From Sitta carolinensis (lineage: Eukaryota; Chordata; Aves; Passeriformes; Sittidae), in NCBI GenBank assembly GCA_032173965.1, contig CM063289.1, positions 29,562,690-29,626,689 of the forward strand: 64,000 nucleotides of DNA, written 5' to 3'. The notes beneath the pieces were generated by a model. That model had not been told where the DNA came from. It saw nothing but the letters and a program-made list of their open reading frames with translations, and did not search any database. Shown here piece after piece: positions 39,075 through 51,299 of the stretch. Every line of letters begins with the position of its first letter. The first letter of the stretch is position 1. The position numbers were made by a program, and so were the translations under genes.

Positions 39075-41640
39075 CTGCCCAGAAGCTGAGCAGCTCCTCC
39101 CATGGAATTCCTGAGGACAAGGACCAACCCCAACTTTCCCTGAGAAGAGCAGAATGGAACAGTGGCTCCTCTTACACTCAACCTGCTTTCACAATAAATG
39201 TCACCCCCCGGTGCCACCTAGATCCCTTCCAGAGATGAAGTCCAAACAAAATTTCACCTGTTAAGGGCAAACCACCAAGAAAAATATCCCCTACTCAAGA
39301 ATTCCTGCTAGGATAGAGTTGAAAATCATGAAATTCCATTATAAACTTGGCATTTACTACTGACATCAAGAGAAATTTGATCTTCAAAATCCCTCTGTGT
39401 GCTCTCTGCTCCTCTTTAATTAAGCTAAAATCCTGCTCTAATACAGGATGTCTACTGTTTAATAATGTTAGGATAAAAAAACACAGCAATTTCTTTTTAT
39501 TACAAACTAATCACCACCTGTATTCATGGCTGGCTGTAAGGATATTTATCCCACGTGTATTTTATCCCACAAAATGAGAATCCCCTGCCTGAGAAGGGAT
39601 CTTAGATCTGCATCTCAGATCCTTAAACTGCACATTCAAATCTGGAGGAGTGACCTCTCCCCCAGGATATGCTTTGGTTTGCTTGCAATTACTTTTATAT
39701 TGTCAGGCTTTAATGAATCCTCACATTGCCACCTTCAAAAGGAGGAGCTGAGCCCTAAATTCCACCTGGAAAGATGACAAAGAAATGCTGTGGGGTCAGA
39801 TCTCCCCCTAAATTGGTTTTTCCTCTGATCCCAACAGCAACAAAGAATGGGTAAAAAAACCCCACTTTTAATTTCTCCAAGCTGAAGGCTCTTTTCTTCC
39901 CAAAAATCAAAAGAAACTGGCAGAAAACACTAGAAACAGAAGAAGCCAATCAGTGAGAGCCAAAGGAAGCCTTTAGAAAGTTGTCTCAGTAAAACAACTT
40001 GAGCTCTGCCAAACACAGGATCCTGGGTTTGGATCAAAAAAAAGCAGAATTCCAGCTCCTCTGGGCCACTGAGGACACTTCTCCCGAGGTTTCCTAGGGA
40101 TTCTCCTGCAGAACATGCACAGCCAGCTGCTGCTGTTATCAGTTTTATGCCTGGAGCAGAGGAACACCCTGTTATTTGGCTGCTGTGGGTTTTATCTCCC
40201 CAGACAATTCCGGGTTTGAGCAGGGCAGGCTCTGCCCCCAGCAGCAGAGGGAACCTGTAAATCCAGTCCTGTCCTCCAGCACCACCCCCTCACCAACTGC
40301 ACTGCTTCCACACAGCCTCACAGGTTTGTTTTTACAGCCACCCAAAGTCCTGCCACTCGTTTTCAGCCAGGAATTTCCCCTGGCCAGTGTAATTCTCTGG
40401 AGGAGCTGCTACAATCCAGGGTTTGCTGGTGTGAGCCTCCTGCCAAGCAGGAGCCCGGTGTCACCCTGGCAAACAACCCCAATATTTACCCTCAATCTCC
40501 TGGACAAATACACCCACTATTTTTAACTGACTGGTTGAAGAGGAGTGAAGTTTACGTGTTTGCATCTAAGCGTTGTGTCCACAGTGGTTCAAAGGTGGAG
40601 AGAAATGTTAATGATGAGCAGTGGGACTTTGGTTTAATTTCCTTAGGGAATTCTGCTGGGTTATGGATTTGAAGATTTCTCCTGCAGCTTGCACGGCTCT
40701 CCTGTCACTGAGGGTTTGGTGCCAGAATTCCCAAAGGTGCCTTGACAGCCATCCCAGGGACTTCACACCTGGCACAGAGCTCAGCCCAACAGCAATTCCA
40801 ACAACTTTCCTACCCTAGAAAGCCTCACACCTCTTCCAGGTTAACAATCCAAATAAACCCTGTTATACAGTTCTGGTAGGGCAGAATCATCTCCTGTTTA
40901 TTTACAATTCACTCACTTCTCTCTTTAAAGAAAAATTCTGCTTGTGTTATTTCTGCAGTGGCTGCCTGGTAACTCCAGATTCATCATCCTGTGAGTCTTA
41001 CACCATGAGGAAAGCTGAAAAAAACCCAGCTTTGAACACATACTCTGTATTTCAGAATTTAAAATCAAAAATTATGAGAGGAATGTGAACTTCTACCTTT
41101 TGAGGAGTTTATCTGCATTCCCAGCACTGTCTGATATGAAAAGTGACAGTAGCTCAATTTCTTGCTCTGGCCAAGAGCAGCTGCACTCGAAGTTTACAGC
41201 CAGTTAATTTTTCAGTCCAGTTATGATTTCATTTCAGCCCTCCAGGAGCCCAAAGCAGCAGACATTTGCCAGCTGCAGCTCTGCCTTCCTCTCCCAAGAG
41301 CAGCTTTGGCTGCAGGACCATTTCCCTGCTGCTGGGGAGATTTTGGGGCTTTGCTCCCCATCCAGCTGATGCCTGGGCAGAGTTAAAGGAATATAGCAGA
41401 GATTTATTAAAAACCCTTCCAAGGATCCACCTTGGGCAGCACAGGAGCCCAGCCAGGGCTACACCCAAGGTGGATCCAGTCAGGAGTTTTCACACTTTTA
41501 TGGGTTCTGGTCCATTTTCAGGTTGGGGTCAATTGTCCCATCCCAGCCCCAGGGGATGCAGTCCCAGCCTCCCAGATTCTCTCCTCAGTTCTCTGCTGTT
41601 TGCACTTTGGGGCCCAAAGCTGCAGATTTGTGTCCTTGGT
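39075..41640 (-). other. Intron 1 segment, nothing recognised
   Basis: 2.5 kb of unique sequence without arrays or clear transposons between two minisatellites. Confidence 0.6.
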
Positions 41641-41644
41641 TGTG

Positions 41645-42440
41645 GGCTGGAAAAGGATTGTTCTGTGCCCTTGTGCTGGCTGGAAAAGGATTGTTCTGTG
41701 CCCTTGGTTTGCAGGACTGTTCTGTGCCCTTGGTTCTGGACAGATTGTTCTGTGCCTTGGTTCTGGATTGTTCTGTGCCCTTGGCTCTGGATTGTTCTGT
41801 GCCCTTGGCTCTGGATTGTCTGTGCCTTGACTCGGATTGTTCTGTGCACCTGGTCTGGATTGTTCTGTGCCCTTGGCTCTGGATTGTTCTGTGCCCTTGG
41901 CTCTGGATTGTTCTGTGCCCTGGTTCTGGATTGTTCTGTGCCCTTGGCTCTGGACAGGATTGTTCTGTGCCCTTGGCTCTGGACAAGGATTGTTCTGTGC
42001 CCTTGGCTCTGGATTGTTCTGTGCCCTTGGCTCTGGATTGTTCTGTGTCCTTGGCTCTGGATTGTTCTGTGCCCCTGGTTCTGGACAGGATTGTTCTGTG
42101 CCCTTGGCTCTGGATTGTCTGGCCCCTGTAGGATTGTTCTGTGCCCTTGGTCTGGATTGTTCTGTGCCCTTGGTTCTGTCTGGAAGATTGTTCTGTGCCC
42201 TTGGCTCTGGATTGTTCTGTGCCCTTGGCTCTGGATTTTCTGTGCCTACTCTGAATGTCGTCCCTTGGCTCTGGATTGTTCTGTGCCCCTGGTCTGGATT
42301 GTTCTGTGCCCTTGGCTCTGGATTGTTCTGTGCCCCTGGCTCTGGATTGTTCTGTGCCCCTGGCTCTGGATTGTTCTGTGCCCTTGGCTCTGGATTGTTC
42401 TGTGCCCTTGGCTCTGGATGTCTTCCTGGTTGAAGGATTG
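41645..42440. repeat. 24-bp minisatellite CTGGATTGTTCTGTGCCCTT, about 32 copies
   Basis: Unit CTGGATTGTTCTGTGCCCTT plus GGCT or GGTT. Single-base losses are common. 24 bp is eight codons, so frames stay open on both strands for hundreds of codons; these are not genes. Confidence 0.97.
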
Positions 42441-42814
42441 TTCTGTCCGAGCTGTGAGCAGACCTCGCTGACCCTTTCTCTGAAATTCAGCTGCACACCA
42501 ATGCAGTGCAGAGTCTGGGATACCTGCAAGCTCCAAGTTAAGGCCTCACAACCCCCAGCCCCTGCTCTGCAAAGCAGTGACCCCTCCCACCCTTCCCAGC
42601 CCCGCTGCCAACACCAAACAAAAGGAATTCTCGGTCGTGCAGCAGAGAATGTTTGAAAAGACAAAAAACCCCACAAAATTCACAGCTACAATCCCCATCA
42701 GCAAATCCCCGCGCTGCCCCTGCACCTTCCCTGCTGGCAGGCCGGGCCCCCCCGTGCAGCAGCAAACAGGAAACCACGGCTGTGCTGGGGACACCGGCAC
42801 CCCAGAAACCTGCG

Positions 42815-43370
42815 GGGCTCCTCCCTGCTGCGGGCTCCCTCCCCTGCGGGGCTCCCTCCCCTGCGGGCTCCCCTCCCCTGCGGGGCTCCCTCCCTGCTGC
42901 GGGGCTCCCTCCCTGCTGCGGGGCTCCCTCCCTGCTGCGGGGCTCCCTCCACCCTGCGGGGCTCCCTCCCTGCTGCGGGGCTCCCTCCACCCTGCGGGGC
43001 TCCCTCCCTGCTGCGGGGCTCCCTCCACCCTGCGGGGCTCCCTCCCCTGCGGGGCCTCCCTGCGCCCCCTCGCGGGGCTCCCTCCACCCTGCGGGGCTCC
43101 CTCCACCCTGCGGGGCTCCCTCCACCCTGCGGGGCTCCCTCCCTGCTGCGGGGCTCCCTCCCTGCTGCGGGGCTCCCTCCCTGCTGCGGGGCTCCCTCCC
43201 TGCTGCGGGCTCCCTCCCCTGCGGGGCTCCCTCCACCCTGCGGGGCTCCCTCCCTGCTGCGGGGCTCCCTCCCGCTGCGGGGCTCCCTCCCTGCTAGCGG
43301 GGCTCCCTCCACCCTGCGGGGCTCCCTCCACCCTGCGGGGCTCCCTCCCCTGCTGCGCGGGGGCAACCCT
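42815..43370. repeat. 19-bp GC-rich minisatellite CTGCGGGGCTCCCTCC
   Basis: Units CTGCGGGGCTCCCTCC plus CTG or ACC, about 28 copies with one CpG each, in the middle of intron 1. The regular CpG spacing makes an internal CpG-rich block far from the promoter. Confidence 0.96.
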
Positions 43371-43374
43371 CCAC

Positions 43375-44075
43375 CACGCGGGCCCCTCCCACTATAGAGC
43401 CCCTCTGCCGGGGACTACCCCTCCTACCACCCCTGCCGGGGCTATGACCCCCTCCACCCGGCGGGGCTCCACTCCCCACCCGCGGGCTCCCTCCACCTGC
43501 GCAAGCAGGCAGTGCCAGAGCCGCTGGCCAGGGGCCATCAGCCGAGACCCCTCCTCACTTAGAGCCCCTCTGCCAGTGGGCCACAGCCGCAGACCCCCTC
43601 CTCACTGACACAGCCCCTCTGCCAGGGACCACAGCCAGAACCCCTCCTCACTGCCAGCAGCCCCCTCCTCACTGCCACAGCCAGGGCAGCCCCCTCCTCA
43701 CTGCCCCAGCCCCCTCCTCACAGCCAAGCCATCACAGCCCCCTCCTCACTGCCAAGCCCCCTCCTCACTGCCACAGCCATCACAGCCCCCTCCTCACTGG
43801 TTCATCACAGCACACAGCCCCCTCACTGCAACTAGCACAGCCATCACAGCTCCCTCCTCACTGCCAAGCCCCCTCCTCACTGCACAGCCATCACAGCCCC
43901 CTCCTCACTGCACATCTCATCACACATCCAGCCCCTCTCACTGCAAGCCCTCCTCACTGCCACACCTCACAGCCCCCTCTGAGTCCTCAGCACAGCCATC
44001 ACAGCCCCTCTCACTGCCGCCCCTCCTCACTGGACACAAAGCTGCCCACTGGCAGCCATCACAGCCCCCTCAGCA
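43375..44075. repeat. Degenerate minisatellite AGCCCCCTCCTCACTGCCAC
   Basis: Units of about 20 bp, CAGCCCCCTCCTCACTGCCA with CATCACAG inserts. Strongly degenerate, adjoining the 19-bp GC-rich array. Confidence 0.88.
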
Positions 44076-44214
44076 TGTGGGCATGCAAACCCAAAGCAAA
44101 GTCGGATGTTTCTTCATCGTGCTGAAACTTGGAATGTTCCTTCAGATATAAATATCAGATATTGTTTCTAATAAGACAAAATTCACCGTGAGGTCAAAAA
44201 CATCGCTAGGTGCT

Positions 44215-44510
44215 GTTGTGGTGATAACAACTCATGAATTTTTCTTTTAGAACGTGACCTGACTAATTTATTCAAACAACTGATCCTTTTTATACCTTTG
44301 GAGAGGCCACTGTCATTGGCAGGGAGAGTGACAGAACTCTCCACTCACATTGGCCAAAGCTGAGAGACATCACAGAAAGAACCTAAAACATTGAACACTC
44401 CTTACAGAAACAATGGCAATGTTTATGTGAGAACAGACTTCTAAAACTAAAACATCACAAAGGAATAGAACTTAGAAAATACAGCCTGGGAAAACCAGAC
44501 TCCAGCTAGG
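44215..44510 (-). mobile_element. Probable solo LTR, sense to JAK1
   Basis: On the minus strand: GGCCAATGTGAG and TGCCAATGACAG (two CCAAT boxes, 44350-44310), GGTATAAAAAGGATC (TATA box, about 44290) and TTTGAATAAATTAG (poly-A signal, about 44265). It shares a diverged core with 36480-36745. No internal retroviral genes. Confidence 0.55.
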
Positions 44511-44599
44511 TAGGACCAAGCTGCTGCTGCTGCTTTTAAAGCTCAATTTATCCCCGTGGATCCAGAGGCAATCCTGTGAGCCCCACACTGCAGCACTGG

Positions 44600-45438
44600 A
44601 GGAAACATCAGGAATTATCAATCAAGAATTAGCACTGGTGGAAGAATCAGGAATTATCAATCAAGAATTAGCATTTGTGGAAACATCAGGAATTATCAAT
44701 CAACATTTAGAACTGGTGGAAGCATCAGGAGTTATCAATCAAATCAATCAAGAATTAGCATTTGTGGAAACATCAGGAGTTATCAATCAATTCAATCAAG
44801 AACTAGCACTGCTGGAAGCATCAGGAATTATCAATCAAGAATTAGCATTTGTGGAAGCATCAGGAATTATCAATCAAGAATTAGCATTTGTGGAAGCATC
44901 AGGAATTATCAATCAAGAATTAGCATTTGTGGAAGCATCAGGAATTATCAAGCAAGAATTAGCATTTGTGGAAACATCAGGAATTATCAAGCAAGAATTA
45001 GCATTTGTGGAAACATCAGGAATTATCAATCAGTTCAATCAAGAATTAGCATTTGTGGAAACATCAGGAATTATCAATCAGTTCAATCAAGAATTAGCAT
45101 TTGTGGAAACATCAGGAATTATCAATCAGTTCAATCAAGAATTAGCATTTGTGGAAACATCAGGAATTATCAATCAGTTCAATCAAGAATTAGCATTTGT
45201 GGAAACATCAGGAATTATCAATCAAGAATTAGCATTTGTGGAAACATCAGGAATTATCAATCAGTTCAATCAAGAATTAGCATTTGTGGAAGCATCAGGA
45301 ATTATCAATCAGTTCAATCAAGAATTAGCATTTGTGGAAGTATCAGGAATTATCAATCAGTTCAATCAAGAATTAGCATTTGTGGAAGTATCAGGAATTA
45401 TCAATCAATTCAATCAAGAACTATTTAATTTAATTTAA
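44600..45438. repeat. 39/48-bp minisatellite
   Basis: Units GAATTATCAATCAAGAATTA plus GCATTTGTGGAAACATCAG (39 bp), with an optional extra nine bases (TTCAATCAA type) giving 48 bp. Both are multiples of three, so the plus strand is open for 266 codons and reads INQFNQELAFVETSGI repeatedly. No promoter, splice sites or homology support a gene. Confidence 0.96.
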
Positions 45439-45464
45439 GTTGTGAGTGTAGATTTACATCCCCC

Positions 45465-46035
45465 CTCTGGATTTTTTTTTAATATTTCTACAAATATATT
45501 TTTTATTTTTATATTCCTATAATATTTTATTTTTATGTTTCTACAATATTTATTTAATATTCCTACAAATATAATTTTTATTTTTATATTCCTATAATAT
45601 TTTATTTTTATATTCCTATAATATCTTTTAATATTCCTACAATATTTTTAATATTTCTACAATATTTTTTAATACTCCTATAATATTTTTAATATTCCTA
45701 CAATATTTTAATATTCCTACAATATTTTTAATATTCCTACAATATTTTTTTAATATTTCTACAATATTTTATTTATATATTCCTGCAATATTTTATTTTA
45801 TATATTTCTACAATATTTTTAATATTCCTATAATATTTTTAATATTCCTATAATATTTTTTAATATTTCTACAATATTTTATTTATATATTCATACAATA
45901 TTTTTAATATTCCTGCAATATTTTATTTTATATATTTCTACAATATTTTATTTATATATTCCTATAATATTTTATATTCCTACAATATTTTATTTTTATA
46001 TTCCTACAATATTTTATTTTTAATATTCCCACAAA
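45465..46035. repeat. AT-rich minisatellite AATATTCCTACAATATTTTT
   Basis: Units of about 18-21 bp built from TATTCCTACAATATTTTT. More than 25 copies. Confidence 0.94.
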
Positions 46036-46594
46036 TGAGAGGAGAGAGGAGTGAACAGAGCTGGAAAAACAGAAAGGTTCCAAGGGAAATTTGTGAAATT
46101 TAATATTAATATTAAATTAAAAATGAAATTATTATTAATATTAAAATATTAAAGACATAAATAAATATTTATTTAATAATTATTGAACTGCAGTGGGCAG
46201 CATTTCCTACAAATTCAAAAAAAAAATCCTAAAAAATTCCTAAAAAATTCCTATAAATTCCTATAAATTCCGGAAGTAAATCCTCCTGTAAAGCCCATGG
46301 AATCCTGGAGAAAATAATGAGAAATAAAAGCAGAAGGTGCCAAATAAATATTAATTATAATTAATAATATTTTATATTACTAATTACATATACATAATAA
46401 CGGACTTATATAATATAAAATAAAAATATTTGATTTAAAGTAAAATTATATATAGAAATATAATAATCTATAATTATATTAATATTAAACTGCAGCATTT
46501 CCTACAAATTCCTAAAAAAACCCAAAAAATTTCCTAAAAAATCCCAAAATATTCCCTAAAAAATCCCTAAAATTTCCTAAAAAATCCCTAAAAA

Positions 46595-48985
46595 TTCCCC
46601 AAAAGGATTTTCCCTATCCCATTTCCAGCTCATCCCAAAGGATTTTCCCTCCTATTCCCATTTCCAGCTCATCCCAAAGGATTTTCCCTCCTATCCCCAT
46701 TTTCCAGCTCATCCCAAAAAGGATTTTCCCTCCTATCCTAAATTTCCAGCTCATCCCAAAAAGGATTTTCCCTCCTATCCCCATTTTCCAGCTCATCCCA
46801 AAGGATTTTCCCTCCTATCCCCATTTTCCAGCTCATCCCAAAGGATTTTCCCTCCTATCCCCATTTTCCAGCTCATCCCAAAAAGGATTTTCCCTCCTAT
46901 CCCAAATTTCCAGCTCATCCCAAAAACGATTTCCCCTCCTATTCCCATTTCCCAGCTCATCCCAAAAAGGATTTTCCCTCCTATCCCCATTTTCCAGCTC
47001 ATCCCAAGGGATTTTCCCTCCTATCCCCATTTTCCAGCTCATCCCAAAGGATTTTCCCTCCTATCCCCATTTCCCAGCTCACCCCTGGCTCTGCATGAGG
47101 CTGACACAGGTGAAATTCCCAAAAAAAAGAGAAATTTTTCCCTCCTATCCCCATTTTCCAGCTCATCCCAAAGGATCTCCCCTCCTATCCCCATTTTCCA
47201 GCTCATCCCAAAGGATTTTCCCTCCTATCCTAAATTTCCAGCTCATCCCAAGGGATTTTCCCTCCTATCCCAAATTTCCAGCTCACCCCTGGCTCTGCAT
47301 GAGGCTGACACAGGTGAAATTCCAAAAAAAGAGAAATTTTTCCCTCCTATCCCCATTTTCCAGCTCATCCCAAAAAGGATTTTCCCTCCTATCCTAAATT
47401 TCCAGCTCATCCCAAAAAGGATTTTCCCTCCTATCCCCATTTTCCAGCTCATCCCAAAAGGATTTCCCCTCCTATTCCCATTTTCCAGCTCATCCCAAAG
47501 GATTTTCCCTCCTATCCCCATTTTCCAGTTCATCCCAAAGGATTTTCCCTCCTATCCCAAATTTCCAGCTCACCCCTGGCTCTGCATGAGGCTGACACAG
47601 GTGAAATTCCCCCCAAAAAAGAAACTTTTCCTTCCTATCCCCATTTTCCAGCTCATCCCAAAAAGGATTTCCCCTCCTATTCCCATTTTCCAGCTCATCC
47701 CAAAAAGGATTTTCCCTCCTATCCCAAATTTCCAGCTCACCCCTGGCTCTGCATGAGGCTGACACAGGTGAAATTCCCAAAAAAAAAGAAACTTTTCCCT
47801 CCTATCCCCATTTTCCAGCTCATCCCAAAGGATTTTCCCTCCTATCCTAAATTTCCCAGTTCATCCCAAAAAGGATTTTCCCTATCCCATTTCCAGCTCA
47901 TCCCAAAGGATTTTCCTTCCTATCCCCATTTTCCAGCTCATTCCAAAAAGGATTTTCCCTCCTATTCCCATTTCCAGCTCATCCCAAAGGATTTCCCCTC
48001 CTATTCCCATTTTCCAGCTCATCCCAAAGGATTTTCCCTCCTATTCCCATTTTCCAGCTCATCCCAAAAAGGATTTTCCCTCCTATTCCCATTTTCCAGC
48101 TCATCCCAAGGGATTTTCCCTCCTCTCCCCATTTCCCAGCTCACCCCTGGCTCTGCATGAGGCTGACACAGGTGAAATTCCCAAAAAAAGAGAAATTTTC
48201 CCCTCCTATCCCCATTTTCCAGCTCATCCCAAAGGATTTCCCCTCCTATTCCCATTTTCCAGCTCACCCCTGGCTCTGCATGAGGTTGACACAGGTGAAA
48301 TTCCCAAAAGAAGAGAAATTTTTCCCTCCTATTCCCATTTCCCAGCTCACCCCTGGCTCTGCATGAGGCTGACACAGGTGAAATTCCCAAAAAAAGAGAA
48401 ATTTTCCCCTCCTATCCCCATTTTCCAGCTCATCCCAAAGGATTTCCCCTCCTATTCCCATTTTCCAGCTCACCCCTGGCTCTGCATGAGGTTGACACAG
48501 GTGAAATTCCCAAAAGAAGAGAAATTTTTTCCCTCCTATTCCCATTTCCCAGCTCACCCCTGGCTCTGCATGAGGCTGACACAGGTGAAATTCCCAAAAA
48601 AAGAGAAATTTTCCCCTCCTATCCCCATTTTCCAGCTCATCCCAAAAAGGATTTCCCCTCCTCTCCCCATTTCCCAGCTCACCCCTGGCTCTGCATGAGG
48701 CTGACACAGGTGAAATTCCCAAAAAAAGAGAAATTTTCCCCTCCTATCCCCATTTTCCAGCTCATCCCAAAAAGGATTTCCCCTCCTCTCCCCATTTCCC
48801 AGCTCACCCCTGGCTCTGCATGAGGTTGACACAGGTGAAATTCCCAAAAAAAGAGAAATTTTTCCCTCCTATTCCCATTTCCCAGCTCACCCCTGGCTCT
48901 GCATGAGGCTGACACAGGTGAAATTCCCAAAAAAAAGAGAAACTTTTCCCTCCTCTCCCCATTTCCCAGCTCAGCCGTGGCTCTG
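46595..48985. repeat. Composite 2.4-kb minisatellite with two unit types
   Basis: Type A (about 40 bp) is AAAGGATTTTCCCTCCTATC followed by CCCATTTTCCAGCTCATCCC. Type B inserts CTCACCCCTGGCTCTGCATG and AGGCTGACACAGGTGAAATT plus an A run (about 75-80 bp). Type A dominates on the left; B-containing blocks recur about every 110-190 bp on the right. The longest non-terminal array in the window. Confidence 0.96.
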
Positions 48986-48989
48986 CACG

Positions 48990-50160
48990 AGGTAATTCCT
49001 GAGAAAAGGGAATTATCTCATTTTAGCCCATTTTATAATGGGATGCTCTTAAGCATCAACCCCATCCTTGGGAGTCTGATTCTAAATTAAATCCTAAAAC
49101 ATCCAGCTCTGGTAGCACAGAAAGAGAGAACACAGAAATCTGCTTTTTAAGCCTTTTAACAAATTAAATATTCCTGTGTCAGGCTGTGCCCTCCCAACGA
49201 GTACAGACACGGAGAAAAATTTTATAGGATCATAAACGTGTATTTGTTCAAAAGATAAAGATCTTTATGTCACTTTTCCCTGCTAATTAATTCCTGCCTC
49301 TGGAACTGAGCAACGCCAGCTTTTAATAAATAAATATCCTGAAACAACCTGGGAAATCTGCTCATCTCCACTAGAAAATAAAAAGATTTTTTTTTTTTTT
49401 TAAGGATAATTGGTGATTATTAAATCCTCTAAAACATTCCTAAAATTGCTGTGGCTGTGAGCAGATGTAGCCTGGTGGAGGTGGCACTGCTTTACCGGTG
49501 GTTAGCAGAGTTTATTAAAATTTTTATTAAAAAATAAGGGAATTGTGCCACCCAGCAGGGCAGGGGTGGGACATTTTCAGCTGGCCTGGCCCCAAATGCA
49601 GAATGCTGCAAATTAAAAAGCTCCCAAAGTGTGAGCTGAAAGAGGCAGCCAAGCTTCTTGTCCTTGGTTTTGGCTGGGAAAAGTTGTGGGTTTAACAAAA
49701 ATCTTTGCAGTATCAGCAAACTCGGCAGGCAGAGGGGTTTGCCTCTCAGCTGGGTTTGAAAGGCTGAATTTGGGAAATTCAGGGTTTTATGTAATAATCT
49801 CAGTGACAGGTTTTGTGATCTGTGCTTGACAGACTGGGGGGTCACAAGGGAGGCAGCAGAGTGTGCACACACACAAACCCGGCTAATTAACTGCTAATTA
49901 AACTAATTAAACTTCATGGAGCAGCTCAGTAAGGAGGACACAGCAGAGGAGTTCGTTCAGCTGACAAAACACGAAAGAAAATCCGAGAGGGGTCGTGTGG
50001 GGAGTGAGGTGGGGCAGGGCTGCAGGCTGGCAGGGGCTGCCCCGGCGCCACGAAATGAAGATTTCAAATGGAAATTAGCGTTTCAAGAGAGAGGGAGGCT
50101 GTGCAGGAACGGGGAATGAGGCACAGACAGGGCACCAGGCTGGGGGGAGAGCGAGGGGAG
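48990..50160 (-). other. Intron 1 segment, nothing recognised
   Basis: 1.2 kb of unique sequence with an A/T homopolymer at 49385-49405. Confidence 0.6.
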
Positions 50161-50164
50161 GACA

Positions 50165-51290
50165 ATTCTGGGAATAATCCTGTGAACCGTCCTGGGCACA
50201 GCCCTGGGAACGATCTCACCCTGGGCACAGCCCTGGGAATAATACTGGGCACAATTCTGGGAATAATCCTGTGAACCGTCCTGGGCACAGCCCTGGGAAC
50301 GATCCTGGGCACAATCCTGTGAACCATCCTGGGCACAGCCCTGGGAATAATACTGGGCACAATCCTGTTAATAAATCTGGGCACAATCCTGTGAACGATC
50401 CTGTGCACAATCCTGTTAATAAATCTGGGCACAATCCTGTTAATAATCATGGGCACAATCCTGTGAACGATCCTGGGCACAGTCCTGTTAATAAATCTGG
50501 GCACAATTCTGTGAATAATACTGGGCACAATTCTGGGAATAATCATGTGCACAATCCTGTTAATAATTCTGGGCACAATCCTGTGAACCATCCTGGGCAC
50601 AATCCTGTGAATAGTTCTGGGCACAATTCAGTGAATAATTCAATGAACAATCCTGGGCACAATTCAGTGAATAATTCTGTGAATAATTCTGTGCACAATC
50701 CTGTTAATAATTCTGGGCACAATTCTGTGAACGATCCTGTGCACAATTCTCTGCACAATCCTGTGAACAACTCTGTGAATAATTCTGGGCACAATCCTGG
50801 GCACAATCCTATGGACAATTCTGCACACAATCCTGGGCACAATCCTGTGACCAATCCTGTGAACAATTCTGCACACAATCCTGGGCACAATCCCGTGAAC
50901 AATTCTGCACACAATCCTGCACACAATCCTATGAACAATCCTATGAACAATTCTGCACACACATCCTGGACAATCACAATCCTGTGTGACCAATTCTGCA
51001 CACAGTCCTGCACACAATCCTGGGCACAATGCTGTGACCAATTCTGGGCACAATCATGGACACAATCCTGTGACCAATTCTGGGCACAATCCTGTGACCA
51101 ATTCTGGGCACAATCCTGGGCACAATGCTGTGAACAATCCTATGAACAATTCTGGGCACAATCCTCTGAACAACCCTGTGAACAATTCTGGGCACAGTCC
51201 TGTGAAAAATCCTATGAACAATTTTGGGCACAATCCTGTGAAAAATCCTGTGAACAATTTTGGGCACAATCCTGGGCACAATCTGTGCCT
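50165..51290. repeat. About 15-18-bp minisatellite CTGGGCACAATCCTGTGAAC
   Basis: Alternation of CTGGGCACAATC and CTGTGAACAATT blocks for 1.1 kb. Open frames up to 420 codons cross it on the plus strand and are artefacts of the repeat. Confidence 0.95.
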
Positions 51291-51299
51291 GATGGAGCC

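Noticed and set aside
41266..42471. 401-codon open frame, plus strand
   Set aside because: The 24-bp array is a multiple of three, so all frames stay open; composition is only the repeat.
44638..45438. 266-codon protein with repeats of INQFNQELAFVETSGI
   Set aside because: Looks like a repeat protein, but the 39/48-bp unit explains the open frame and nothing else supports a gene.
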